From CAZEPJ01 sp964514105 (GTDB lineage: Bacteria; Desulfobacterota; Desulfocorpusculales; Desulfocorpusculum), in contig CAZEPJ010000110.1 in assembly GCA_964514105.1 (NCBI GenBank), positions 1 to 5,791 of the forward strand: 5,791 bases of DNA. Direction: 5' to 3'. The notes below the pieces were generated by a model that was not told the origin of the DNA, searched no databases, and saw nothing but the letters and a program-made list of their open reading frames with translations. Positions 1 to 5,776 of the stretch are shown here, in pieces (position 1 is the first letter of the stretch; every line of letters begins with the position of its first letter). The translations under genes were made by a program, and so were the position numbers.

Positions 1-268
1 CGGAGGTCGAGAACTCCACGATCACATTTGCGTCGCTGCCGCCCACGTTGGTGCAAAAGACTAGAGTGCTCATACTACCAATACTCTCCCTGACGCCGGT
101 GAAATACGCCAAAGGGACATAGCCAGGCGGGATGGGGTCCCAAGCCTTGGTGGAGATGCCGTCCGAAAGGGGCTCCGGCTTGTCGTCCCCATCCTGGGCG
201 CCCACCCATGCAGCGCCTCCCAACGCGAAGCACACGCTCAACATCAGGATCGCGGTCTGTCTTTTCAT
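1..268 (-). CDS. Exported protein of unknown function, N-terminal part (cut by window edge)
   Basis: The reading frame opens with ATG at 268 and has no stop before the left edge, giving 89 codons with the 3' end missing. The start is well supported: AAAGGAGG lies 8 bases upstream. Residues 1-24 look like a Sec signal peptide: MKR at the N-terminus, a hydrophobic core ILMLSVCFALGGAA, and a VGA site with likely cleavage before Q25. An acidic, proline-rich linker follows (QDGDDKPEP), then a segment with a single cysteine in STLVFCTNVGG (C72), then alternating hydrophobic residues (NVIVEF) suggestive of a beta sandwich. I do not recognise the family with certainty; a short periplasmic or surface beta protein is my guess. 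I counted about 59% GC over 1-268, against about 72% in a sampled line of the RDD gene. The gene has its own leader and probably its own promoter, so it is likely not part of the upstream operon. The signal peptide is solid; the function is unknown. Confidence 0.8.
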   Translation of the reverse strand, partial: MKRQTAILMLSVCFALGGAAWVGAQDGDDKPEPLSDGISTKAWDPIPPGYVPLAYFTGVRESIGSMSTLVFCTNVGGSDANVIVEFSTS

Positions 269-276
269 CTTCGTTG

Positions 277-284
277 CCTCCTTT
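277..284 (-). promoter_or_regulatory. Strong Shine-Dalgarno of the exported-protein gene
   Basis: The minus strand reads AAAGGAGG, an almost full anti-16S match, 8 bases before the ATG at 268. It fixes that start and argues against the overlapping frame that ends at 75. It is the strongest ribosome site in the window. Confidence 0.8.
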
Positions 285-307
285 CCCTTGGCTCCAGGTC
301 TTAGCCG

Positions 308-402
308 CCCCGGGGCTGTCCCCCCGGGAAATCACCCGCCTCCCCCCCCGCCAACACGCCCGGGCCCGGCCGGCCTCCAAGGGGGGAGGCAAGCGCCTTG
401 CC
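308..402 (-). other. G-rich, structured leader upstream of the exported-protein gene
   Basis: This part of the 295-base intergenic gap has no credible gene. On the transcribed strand it holds six runs of three or more G within 60 bases: 365-367, 359-361, 342-349 (eight G), 335-337, 320-325 and 308-311. It also holds several inverted repeats. GGCAAG / CTTGCC with a 3-base loop lies at 388-402. CCTCCCCCC (381-389) pairs perfectly with GGGGGGAGG (339-347) across 33 bases. CCCGGGG / CCCCGGG with a 6-base loop lies at 309-328. The first two share bases 388-389, so they cannot both form fully. No U-tract follows any stem, so these are not classical terminators. The leader RNA could fold strongly or form a G-quadruplex before the ribosome site; any regulatory role is inference. 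Confidence 0.4.
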
Positions 403-505
403 CCCAGGCGCAGATACCGCACCTTCAGATGCCGCCTCTTCGTCGCAGCCCAATGGGCCGTAAATCCGGTCAGGTTGCAGGGGTAAAAGGGAAATGCTGA
501 TGCAA

Positions 506-534
506 TGCTTACCCTATGGAAGGGCGCGTGTCAA
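506..534 (-). promoter_or_regulatory. Candidate sigma70-type promoter for the exported-protein gene
   Basis: The minus strand carries a perfect -35 hexamer TTGACA (529-534). Seventeen bases later comes TAAGCA (506-511), a poor -10 hexamer that matches consensus only at its first two positions. It lies just downstream of the RDD stop codon in an AT-richer pocket, so it could drive the exported-protein gene with a leader of roughly 230 bases. The -35 and spacing are good and the -10 is weak; an alternative sigma factor or a chance match are both possible. Confidence 0.3.
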
Positions 535-537
535 GGG

Positions 538-554
538 AAAAAAGCGAAATCCGC
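538..554 (-). terminator. Weak terminator-like element after the RDD gene
   Basis: Nine bases after the RDD stop the transcript would contain GCG, a 5-base loop, CGC, and then six U (538-543). The U-tract is real, but the stem is only three GC pairs, with a possible outer GGAA/UUCC pairing that would consume part of the U-tract. This is well below a normal intrinsic terminator. It is listed because it is the only T-run near the operon end. Confidence 0.18.
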
Positions 555-563
555 ATTCCAGGT

Positions 564-1085
564 TCACGTGGGGGTCCGCCGCGGCCAGGCCTCCGCCATG
601 CGGGTGCGGCTCATCCGGTCGTGCCAGGTTCGCCCCTGGGGGTCAAGGACCGAGCACCAGAAGCCCGCCCCCAGGAAGGCCACGGACACGATGGCCCCCA
701 GGCCCCGCACCGCGCACGCACCCAACCCCGGGGCGCCCCCGTTCATGGCCTCGAGGCGAAGGCCCCAGACGGCCTCCCCGCAGGTCCTGCCGCACGCCGC
801 CCGAAGGAGCACGAAATAGGCCCACCAGACCAGCGATGCCGCCACGGCCCACAGGCATGCGGCGGCCAGGATGTGGCCGGGATGTCTGAGGATCGAGGCC
901 AGGGTCAGGGCCTCTTGGCGCGCCTCGGCGAAGGCCACCCACAAGGCCGCGCCCAGCAGGAGCCCCACGGCGTTCAGCAGGGCCAGATCCAGAACCAGGC
1001 TCCAGCACCTGCGCCAGCGCCCTGCCGGCCTGGGCAGGGGCCAGGGATGACAAGACTCCAGATCCAGCGGCAGCGGCGCACTCAC
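564..1085 (-). CDS. RDD-family integral membrane protein
   Basis: This 173-residue product starts at GTG 1085 and its GTGA overlaps the rsmE TGA by four bases, so translation is probably coupled. GGGGGAT lies 7 bases upstream, counted from the G-run, as a ribosome site. It matches the RDD family (Pfam RDD). An arginine-rich entry into the first helix with an aspartate inside it is seen (RWRRCWS at 23-29, D33). A GRTCGE motif (99-104) follows the second hydrophobic region, and RTWHDRMSRT (152-161) ends the domain. Three hydrophobic segments are visible, at about 29-52, 70-97 and 126-146. There is no signal peptide. RDD proteins are mostly uncharacterised; some have been linked to ion transport or stress tolerance, and nothing here narrows that. 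The first 20 residues are a proline-rich cytosolic tail. Its place behind two ribosome methyltransferases gives no clear functional hint. Confidence 0.88.
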   Translation of the reverse strand: MSAPLPLDLESCHPWPLPRPAGRWRRCWSLVLDLALLNAVGLLLGAALWVAFAEARQEALTLASILRHPGHILAAACLWAVAASLVWWAYFVLLRAACGRTCGEAVWGLRLEAMNGGAPGLGACAVRGLGAIVSVAFLGAGFWCSVLDPQGRTWHDRMSRTRMAEAWPRRTPT

Positions 1086-1825
1086 TCGAGATCCCCCAGG
1101 AGGTGCTGCAGGATGGCCATGGCCGCGGGCCCCGCGCTCTCCGTTCGCAGGATCCGGGGGCCCAGCCGCACCGGGCGGAACCCGGCCCCCTCCAAGGCGC
1201 GCACCTCAACCTCTTCGAACCCGCCTTCCGGGCCCACGGCCAGCCATGCCTCTTGACATCCCTGTCCTGCTTCGGCCACGGCCCCTCTCAGTCCGCGCTT
1301 CGTTTCCCCCTCCCAGGCCACCAGCTTCAGCCCCGCCTCCCGGGCCACCCGCCGGCACAGGGTCTCCAGGGTCACCGGCCCCGAGAGGATGGGGACCCGG
1401 GTCCTGCCGCACTGGCGGGCCGCCTCCACGGCGATGCGGTTCCAGCGCTCCATTCTCGTCCGCGACGGGGCCCCCTCCACCCTGGGGATGCTCCGGTGAG
1501 CCCGGAGCACGCAGATCTCGCTCGCCCCCAGCTCCGTGGCCTTCTGGATGACCCAGTCCATGCGCTCGCCCTTGGCCAGGGCCTGGATCAGGCGGATCCG
1601 AAGGGGGGACTCCCGGTCCACCCGGCGCACGGGGCCCACGGCCAGGGCCGCCCGTCCCCCGGCGCAATCCACGATCTCGGCCTCGGCCTCGTGCATCTGT
1701 CCATCGAAGAGGACGATTCGATCCCCTGCACCGAGCCGCAGCACGCGGCGCACCTTTCTCTCATCCGCCCCGGTCAGGAAGACCCGTTGGCCCTCGCGCA
1801 ACTGGGGCACCCAGAGCCGATGCAC
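1082..1825 (-). CDS. rsmE: 16S rRNA (uracil-1498-N3)-methyltransferase RsmE
   Basis: RsmE transfers a methyl group from S-adenosylmethionine to N3 of U1498 in 16S rRNA of the 30S subunit, near the decoding centre. The 247-residue product has the usual length. The N-terminal region (1-70) is the PUA-like RNA-binding part. The SPOUT (trefoil-knot) domain shows KGERMDWVIQKATELG (85-100), RWNRIAVEAARQCGRTRVP (127-145), GPEGGF (198-203) and the knot motif LGPRILRTESA (221-231), where many relatives have TETA. The start is GTG at 1825, one base after the prmA TGA. GGGGGAT on the transcribed strand lies just upstream, with 6 bases between its G-run and the GTG. The stop TGA overlaps the RDD start. 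prmA followed by rsmE is a recurrent bacterial gene pair. The family assignment is very secure. Confidence 0.96.
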   Translation of the reverse strand: MHRLWVPQLREGQRVFLTGADERKVRRVLRLGAGDRIVLFDGQMHEAEAEIVDCAGGRAALAVGPVRRVDRESPLRIRLIQALAKGERMDWVIQKATELGASEICVLRAHRSIPRVEGAPSRTRMERWNRIAVEAARQCGRTRVPILSGPVTLETLCRRVAREAGLKLVAWEGETKRGLRGAVAEAGQGCQEAWLAVGPEGGFEEVEVRALEGAGFRPVRLGPRILRTESAGPAAMAILQHLLGDLE

Positions 1826-1826
1826 G

Positions 1827-2732
1827 TCAATCCCCCGAGGTCAGCAGCTGGGCGCACCATTCGCCTTCCTGCCGCTCGGCCAGCTTCCGCAAACCCGCGG
1901 CCTGCAGCGCCAGGACCAGGGCGCAGCTCTGCTCGGCCAGGATCCCGGAGGCCAGGAGCCGCCCGCCGGACGCCAGGCAGGCCGCGAGCCTCCCGGACAT
2001 AACCGCGAGGGTATCCGCCGTGAGATTGGCTGCGATCAGAGAGAACGTCCCCCCGTCCAACCGCTCCAGAGACCCCTCCAGGACCCGCACCCGGGATTGG
2101 ACCCCGTTGCGGGCGACGTTCATCCGAGCAGCCTGCAGCGCCACCGGGTCGTTGTCCAGGGCCCACACCTCGGCTGCCCCGAGCTTGGCAAGGCCGATGG
2201 CCAGGATCCCGGTGCCGGTCCCCAGATCCAGGGCCCTGTGCGGTGCGCCGGCCAGCCCCTCCTCCCCCATCAGCTCGTCGATCCAGGCCAGGCACAACCG
2301 GGTCGTGGCGTGTAGCCCCGTGCCGAAGGCCTGTCCGGGGTCGATCTCCAGGACCACGTCGCCCGGGGCGGCCTCATGATCCTCCCACGAGGGCTTGACG
2401 ACCAGTCGACGGCTCACGCGCCGGCACCGGAAGTGGGCCTTCCAGATCTCCCCCCAGTTCACCCCCGGCGCCCGGGCCACCTCCCAACCCATCCGCACGG
2501 GCCGGCCGTGGAGCGCCTCCAGATCCCCCAGGTACGCCTGAAGATCGCGCTCCAGATCCTCCCCCGCGCCGCCCTGGGGAAGGTGCGCCACCAGCCAGCG
2601 CGCCTCCGCTTCCTCCAGGATCTCCACGCCCGCCAGACCCCGCTCCACCAAAAACAGGGTGACGGCGTCCTCCGCCCACGTCGGCACGCGCAGCCGCACT
2701 CGACGCCAACCGACATCCACGGAGGCCTCCAT
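1827..2732 (-). CDS. prmA: Ribosomal protein L11 methyltransferase PrmA
   Basis: PrmA uses S-adenosylmethionine to methylate lysines and the N-terminus of ribosomal protein L11. From ATG 2732 it has 301 residues, close to the 293 of E. coli. The N-terminal L11-binding domain begins with WRRVRLRVP (9-17). The linker carries NWGEIWKAHF (92-101) and KPSWE (113-117). The catalytic Rossmann domain shows DPGQAFGTGLHATT (131-144), the SAM motif ALDLGTGTGILAI (167-179), the acidic loop ALDNDPVAL (191-199) and ANLTADTL (235-242). The start is ambiguous. ATG 2732 lies 2 bases after the kinase stop but has no Shine-Dalgarno. GTG 2738 would give a GTGA overlap. GTG 2720 has GGAGG 5 bases upstream, made by codons 2-3 of the longer form. 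All three keep the domain intact. It is probably translated by coupling from the kinase gene. Confidence 0.95.
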   Translation of the reverse strand: MEASVDVGWRRVRLRVPTWAEDAVTLFLVERGLAGVEILEEAEARWLVAHLPQGGAGEDLERDLQAYLGDLEALHGRPVRMGWEVARAPGVNWGEIWKAHFRCRRVSRRLVVKPSWEDHEAAPGDVVLEIDPGQAFGTGLHATTRLCLAWIDELMGEEGLAGAPHRALDLGTGTGILAIGLAKLGAAEVWALDNDPVALQAARMNVARNGVQSRVRVLEGSLERLDGGTFSLIAANLTADTLAVMSGRLAACLASGGRLLASGILAEQSCALVLALQAAGLRKLAERQEGEWCAQLLTSGD

Positions 2733-2734
2733 GG

Positions 2735-5098
2735 TCACACGGGCACGGGAAGCTTGACGCGGAAGGTCGTGCCTTCCCCCGGACGGTTGTCCACCTCGAT
2801 GCGGCCCCCATGGGCCTCCACCATGCGCCGGGTGATGGGAAGCCCCAGCCCCGTTCCCTGCGCCTTGGTGGTGAAAAAGGGGTTGAAGATGTTCTGGAGG
2901 ACGTCGGTGGGGATACCCCTGCCGGAATCGACCACCTCTCCCACCACCCAGAGCCCTCCTTCGTCCGATGCCAGGTACGTGCGAAGGGTGATGACGCCGC
3001 GGCCGGCCATGGCGTCCTGGGCGTTCTGGATGAGGTTCAGGAACACCTGCTTGATCTGGTCCTTGTCGCAGCTGATGAGGGGGAGCCCCTGGGTCCACTC
3101 CCTCTCCACGCGAATCCGCTTCTGATCCAGCTCCCGTCGCAGGGAACGCAGGATCTCGTCCAGGATGGCGTTGAAATCCTCGGGCTTCCGCTCCGTGGTG
3201 CTGACCTTGGAGAAGCTCAGCACCCCATTGAGGATCCGTTCCAGTCGCTCGACCTCCTCGAAGATGATCTGAGAGTACGAGTTGCGGTACCGCTTCTGAA
3301 GCAGCCGCGCGTACCCGCCGATGGAGACCAGGGGGTTTCGGATCTCGTGAGCCATGGTCGAGGCGAACTCCCCCAGGGCGGCCATCTTTTCGGACTGGAT
3401 GAGCCGCTGCTGCAGGGACTGGAGTTCCTTGTGGGCCTTCTTCAGCCCCTCGTAGAACATCGCGTTCTGGATGGCGAGCCCCGCCTGGGAGGCGAATGCC
3501 GCCAGGGAATTCAGATCCCCGGCCCGAATGGATCCCCCGGAGTACAGGTTGTCCACCAGGATCACCCCCAGGGCATCCCCCCGGGCCACCACGGGTACGC
3601 ACGCCAGCTGCCCGGCCAATTCCAGCGACGGGGGAAGCCCCCGCACCAGCGGCTCGGCCCTGGGATCCACGCAGAACGGCTTGCGCTCCCGCAGGGCCCG
3701 GATCAGGAAACAGCCTTCGTCCGTCAGGGGCACCCGGATCTCCCTCGCCGCCCGCTGGATCAGGCTCTCGTCGTCCCGCCACCGGTCCTGCTCCAAAGCC
3801 CACTCCAGCCACTGGGACAGGGTCCACGCCCGGCTCTCCATCTGACCCCACACCCGGCCCGCCTCCTCCCCGCTGGACGGACCCACGCCCACCTTGCCTT
3901 CCAGCACCCCCTGGGCCTCGTTGACCAGAAGCAGCATGGCCCGGTTGAATCCCAGCCCGTCGCCCAGGGTCAAGGCCAGGAGGATCACCTGGAGGAGCCG
4001 GTCCATCTCAACGGTGCCCATCATGGCCGCACTGGTGGCGTACAGGATGGACAGCTCCCGCACCATGGAGTCCTTTTCCGCGGCAAGGCGCGCGATCCGC
4101 CGGTGATGCATGGCCCTGGAGATGGCGTTGGCCACGAAGCCGGCCAGGGTCTGAAGGAGGGTGATGTCCTGTTTCTCGAAGAGCCTCTCGTCGCCCGGAG
4201 GCCAGGCCGCCCGGTCGTACACGCTCAGGACGCCCAGGACATTGCCTTCCTCCACAAGGGGCACACACAGGCAGCCGTTGATGTCGTGGCGCATATGGTC
4301 CAGGCACAGAGAGTGCCCGCTCCGGGTGTCCTTGATCAGGAACGCCTGGCCGGTTCGCACCACCTCGCAGTCGCTCTCCGGACCCGACTTGAACTCCTGG
4401 TGCCTTTGGATATCCGGGCCGAAAACCGAGGTCACGCGATAGACGCTGGCCTCCTCGTCCAGGACCCGCAGGACCGCTCCCTTTACGCCCATGACCCGGG
4501 CGGCGGTCCGGACGATCATGTCCATGAGGGGGTCCAGATCCAGGGTGCTGCCCACGGCCCGGCTGATCTCGTGAAGGGCCGTGAGCTCCTGGTCTCTCAT
4601 CGCCAGATCCAGCAGGAGCCGGGCTCTCTCCTCCATGGATGCGATGTCCCGGGAAACCACGGACAGGAGCCGGCGCTCCTGTTCCGAGATGCGCCGGGGC
4701 TCGCTGTTCAGCAACAGGACCACGCCCACGACCGAGTCTCCATCGGCCACCGGGGCCGCCGCCAGGGCCCTGTACCCCGGGAAATCCCGCACCCACGCCT
4801 CGGCCTCGCCGTCGAGAGATCCCGTTCCGTCCAACAACAGGACATCCCGGCTCCGGGCGCAGCACCCCACCAGGCCCTCCCCCCACCGAAACGACCCGCT
4901 GCCCGCCACAAACCCCTGGCCGACGCTGGACTGCTCGGGCTGGAGGACCCCACGGGAAGAATCGTTGGCGTAGTAAATGCCGACTTCGAAGGAGAGGGCC
5001 TCTGCCAGAATCTTGAGGATGGATCCCAGCCTCTCGCGGGTCTCCCCGGAAGATCGAGCGAGCGTCGAAATTCGATCGATGAACTCGACCGGATCCAT
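2735..5098 (-). CDS. Soluble sensor histidine kinase with three GAF domains
   Basis: This is a 787-residue cytosolic kinase without membrane segments or signal peptide. The order is GAF1 (about 18-155), GAF2 (about 187-330), GAF3 (about 365-548), a coiled coil (about 550-570), HisKA and an ATPase domain. The phospho-acceptor is H584 in MAHEIRNPL; the E-x-x-N after it (E585, N588) is the signature linked to phosphatase activity, so it may be bifunctional. The ATP site shows N-box NLIQNAQDAM (688-697), G1 DSGRGIP (724-730), F-box NIFNPFFTTK (736-745) and G2 GTGLGL (748-753); all key residues are present. GAF2 holds four cysteines (C244, C265, C276, C278). GAF3 carries an extra helical stretch near 410-450. 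No receiver domain or response regulator is in the window, so its partner is unknown. The frame is open up to 5239, but domain similarity begins near residue 5, a promoter candidate lies at 5155-5184, and a weak GCGGGA precedes ATG 5098; GTG 5104 is an alternative. The stop abuts prmA. Confidence 0.92.
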   Translation of the reverse strand: MDPVEFIDRISTLARSSGETRERLGSILKILAEALSFEVGIYYANDSSRGVLQPEQSSVGQGFVAGSGSFRWGEGLVGCCARSRDVLLLDGTGSLDGEAEAWVRDFPGYRALAAAPVADGDSVVGVVLLLNSEPRRISEQERRLLSVVSRDIASMEERARLLLDLAMRDQELTALHEISRAVGSTLDLDPLMDMIVRTAARVMGVKGAVLRVLDEEASVYRVTSVFGPDIQRHQEFKSGPESDCEVVRTGQAFLIKDTRSGHSLCLDHMRHDINGCLCVPLVEEGNVLGVLSVYDRAAWPPGDERLFEKQDITLLQTLAGFVANAISRAMHHRRIARLAAEKDSMVRELSILYATSAAMMGTVEMDRLLQVILLALTLGDGLGFNRAMLLLVNEAQGVLEGKVGVGPSSGEEAGRVWGQMESRAWTLSQWLEWALEQDRWRDDESLIQRAAREIRVPLTDEGCFLIRALRERKPFCVDPRAEPLVRGLPPSLELAGQLACVPVVARGDALGVILVDNLYSGGSIRAGDLNSLAAFASQAGLAIQNAMFYEGLKKAHKELQSLQQRLIQSEKMAALGEFASTMAHEIRNPLVSIGGYARLLQKRYRNSYSQIIFEEVERLERILNGVLSFSKVSTTERKPEDFNAILDEILRSLRRELDQKRIRVEREWTQGLPLISCDKDQIKQVFLNLIQNAQDAMAGRGVITLRTYLASDEGGLWVVGEVVDSGRGIPTDVLQNIFNPFFTTKAQGTGLGLPITRRMVEAHGGRIEVDNRPGEGTTFRVKLPVPV

Positions 5099-5342
5099 GC
5101 ACACGGTCCCGCTGCCAGGGTGGGGCTCCTCGGCGGATCGAGGAACGTGAGGAGATCTTAGCATGAAAGGGAAACGGCCTTCAACGATCCTGCCCGGCAC
5201 GGGGACACGGGACGCCCGGCGGAGCCGGACAGGACGCATGAGGCGCTACGCCCCCCGCGGGGTCGCGGGAGTTCTCGGGGGAAACGGCGGAGGTTCCGGG
5301 CGGGCAGGCAATGATCCAGGCTCCCGCTCCCGGTAAAGCATC
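5099..5342 (-). other. Intergenic gap between dksA and the kinase gene
   Basis: These 244 bases hold the kinase promoter candidate (5155-5184) and otherwise GC-rich sequence. Short self-complementary words occur, such as CCGGC-tcc-GCCGG at 5216-5228 and a CCCCGCGGGG palindrome near 5262-5271, but none is followed by a T-run. I see no convincing terminator for dksA. Read-through from dksA into the kinase operon therefore remains possible. No small gene with a ribosome site was found. Confidence 0.5.
5155..5184 (-). promoter_or_regulatory. Candidate extended -10 promoter for the kinase-prmA-rsmE-RDD operon
   Basis: The minus strand reads TTGAAG (5179-5184), an 18-base spacer, then TGC directly before TAAGAT (5155-5160). 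That gives TTGA of the -35 consensus, a TGn extension and four of six -10 positions. The local sequence is clearly more AT-rich than its surroundings. Transcription would begin near 5149, leaving a leader of about 50 bases before ATG 5098. It would exclude the upstream in-frame ATGs at 5164 and 5239 as starts. Confidence 0.42.
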
Positions 5343-5705
5343 TCAGTCGCCGCGCCTCCTCTCATCCTCCTCCTGAGAGGTCTTGCAGTCGATGCACAGG
5401 GTGGTCACGGGACGGGCGATGAGCCGCGGCTCCGAGATGTCCTCGCCGCATTCCTCGCAGATCCCGTACGTCCCCTTGTCGATCCGGTCGAGGGCCTCCT
5501 GGATCTTGCTGATGAGCTTTCTTTCACGATCCCGGATGCGGAGCAGGAAGTTCCGATCGCTCTCCACCGAGGCCCGGTCCGTGGGATCGGGGAAGTTCTC
5601 CTCCTCATCCGTCATGTTGCTCATGGTCTTGGCAGCGTCGGTGAGCAGCGCCTCCAACCGCTCGTTCAGCAGCTTCCGGAAGAACTCAAGTCTGTCCCTC
5701 TCCAT
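5343..5705 (-). CDS. dksA: DksA-type RNA polymerase-binding transcription factor (TraR/DksA C4 zinc finger)
   Basis: DksA enters the secondary channel of RNA polymerase and, with ppGpp, represses rRNA promoters and activates some amino-acid and stress promoters. The 120-residue product has an N-terminal helix (1-35) and a coiled-coil tip with DPTDRA at 40-45, matching the DxxDxA motif (D40, D43, A45) that functional DksA needs near the active site. A second helix follows (46-78). The C4 zinc finger is C83-x2-C86-x17-C104-x2-C107, with EPRLIARP between the pairs. The C-terminus is a charged tail. ATG 5705 is chosen because GGAG sits 6 bases upstream and a promoter lies just beyond. A longer frame from ATG 5786 would run through that promoter and adds 27 residues unlike the family. 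The product is shorter than E. coli DksA (151), as is common outside gammaproteobacteria. The family is certain; true DksA rather than another member is likely. Confidence 0.93.
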   Translation of the reverse strand: MERDRLEFFRKLLNERLEALLTDAAKTMSNMTDEEENFPDPTDRASVESDRNFLLRIRDRERKLISKIQEALDRIDKGTYGICEECGEDISEPRLIARPVTTLCIDCKTSQEEDERRRGD

Positions 5706-5711
5706 GTGCCA

Positions 5712-5715
5712 CTCC
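5712..5715 (-). promoter_or_regulatory. Ribosome-binding site of dksA
   Basis: GGAG on the minus strand lies 6 bases before ATG 5705. It decides the start, because the upstream in-frame ATG at 5786 would place the promoter inside the gene. Confidence 0.65.
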
Positions 5716-5747
5716 GAATGGGGTGGATCGTCCTGCACGGAAGCCAA

Positions 5748-5776
5748 ATTATACCCGACCTGGAGGCGCTTGTAAA
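5748..5776 (-). promoter_or_regulatory. Near-consensus sigma70-type promoter of dksA
   Basis: The minus strand shows TTTACA (5771-5776, five of six consensus positions), a spacer of exactly 17 bases (5754-5770), and a perfect TATAAT (5748-5753). The start of transcription would fall near 5741, giving a leader of about 36 bases. This is the best promoter in the window and implies strong housekeeping expression. Confidence 0.78.

Noticed and set aside
75..422. A 115-codon minus-strand frame overlapping the exported-protein gene and its leader
   Set aside because: It has no ribosome site and arginine/glycine-rich composition, whereas the overlapping frame has AAAGGAGG and a textbook signal peptide.
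643..1209. A 188-codon minus-strand frame overlapping the RDD and rsmE genes
   Set aside because: It is out of frame with both, has low-complexity composition, and both overlapping genes are complete.
1103..2315. Plus-strand open frames over rsmE and prmA (1103-2002 and 1536-2315)
   Set aside because: Both are shadows of well-supported minus-strand genes, with no motifs and no ribosome sites.
2733..3851. Upstream extension of the prmA frame through the kinase gene, giving an apparent 674-residue fusion
   Set aside because: The extension is out of frame with the kinase, is low-complexity (G, P, R rich), and lacks any domain; prmA is complete from 2732 at its normal length.
2810..5161. A 783-codon open frame on the plus strand, antisense to the kinase
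   Set aside because: It mirrors the kinase gene's GC-biased codon positions, is rich in G, P, Q, H and R, has no domain motif or ribosome site, and the opposite strand holds a complete kinase with all catalytic boxes.
5216..5271. GC-rich palindromes after dksA as a possible terminator
   Set aside because: The stems are only about five pairs, have no T-run on either strand, and such words are expected by chance in sequence this GC-rich.
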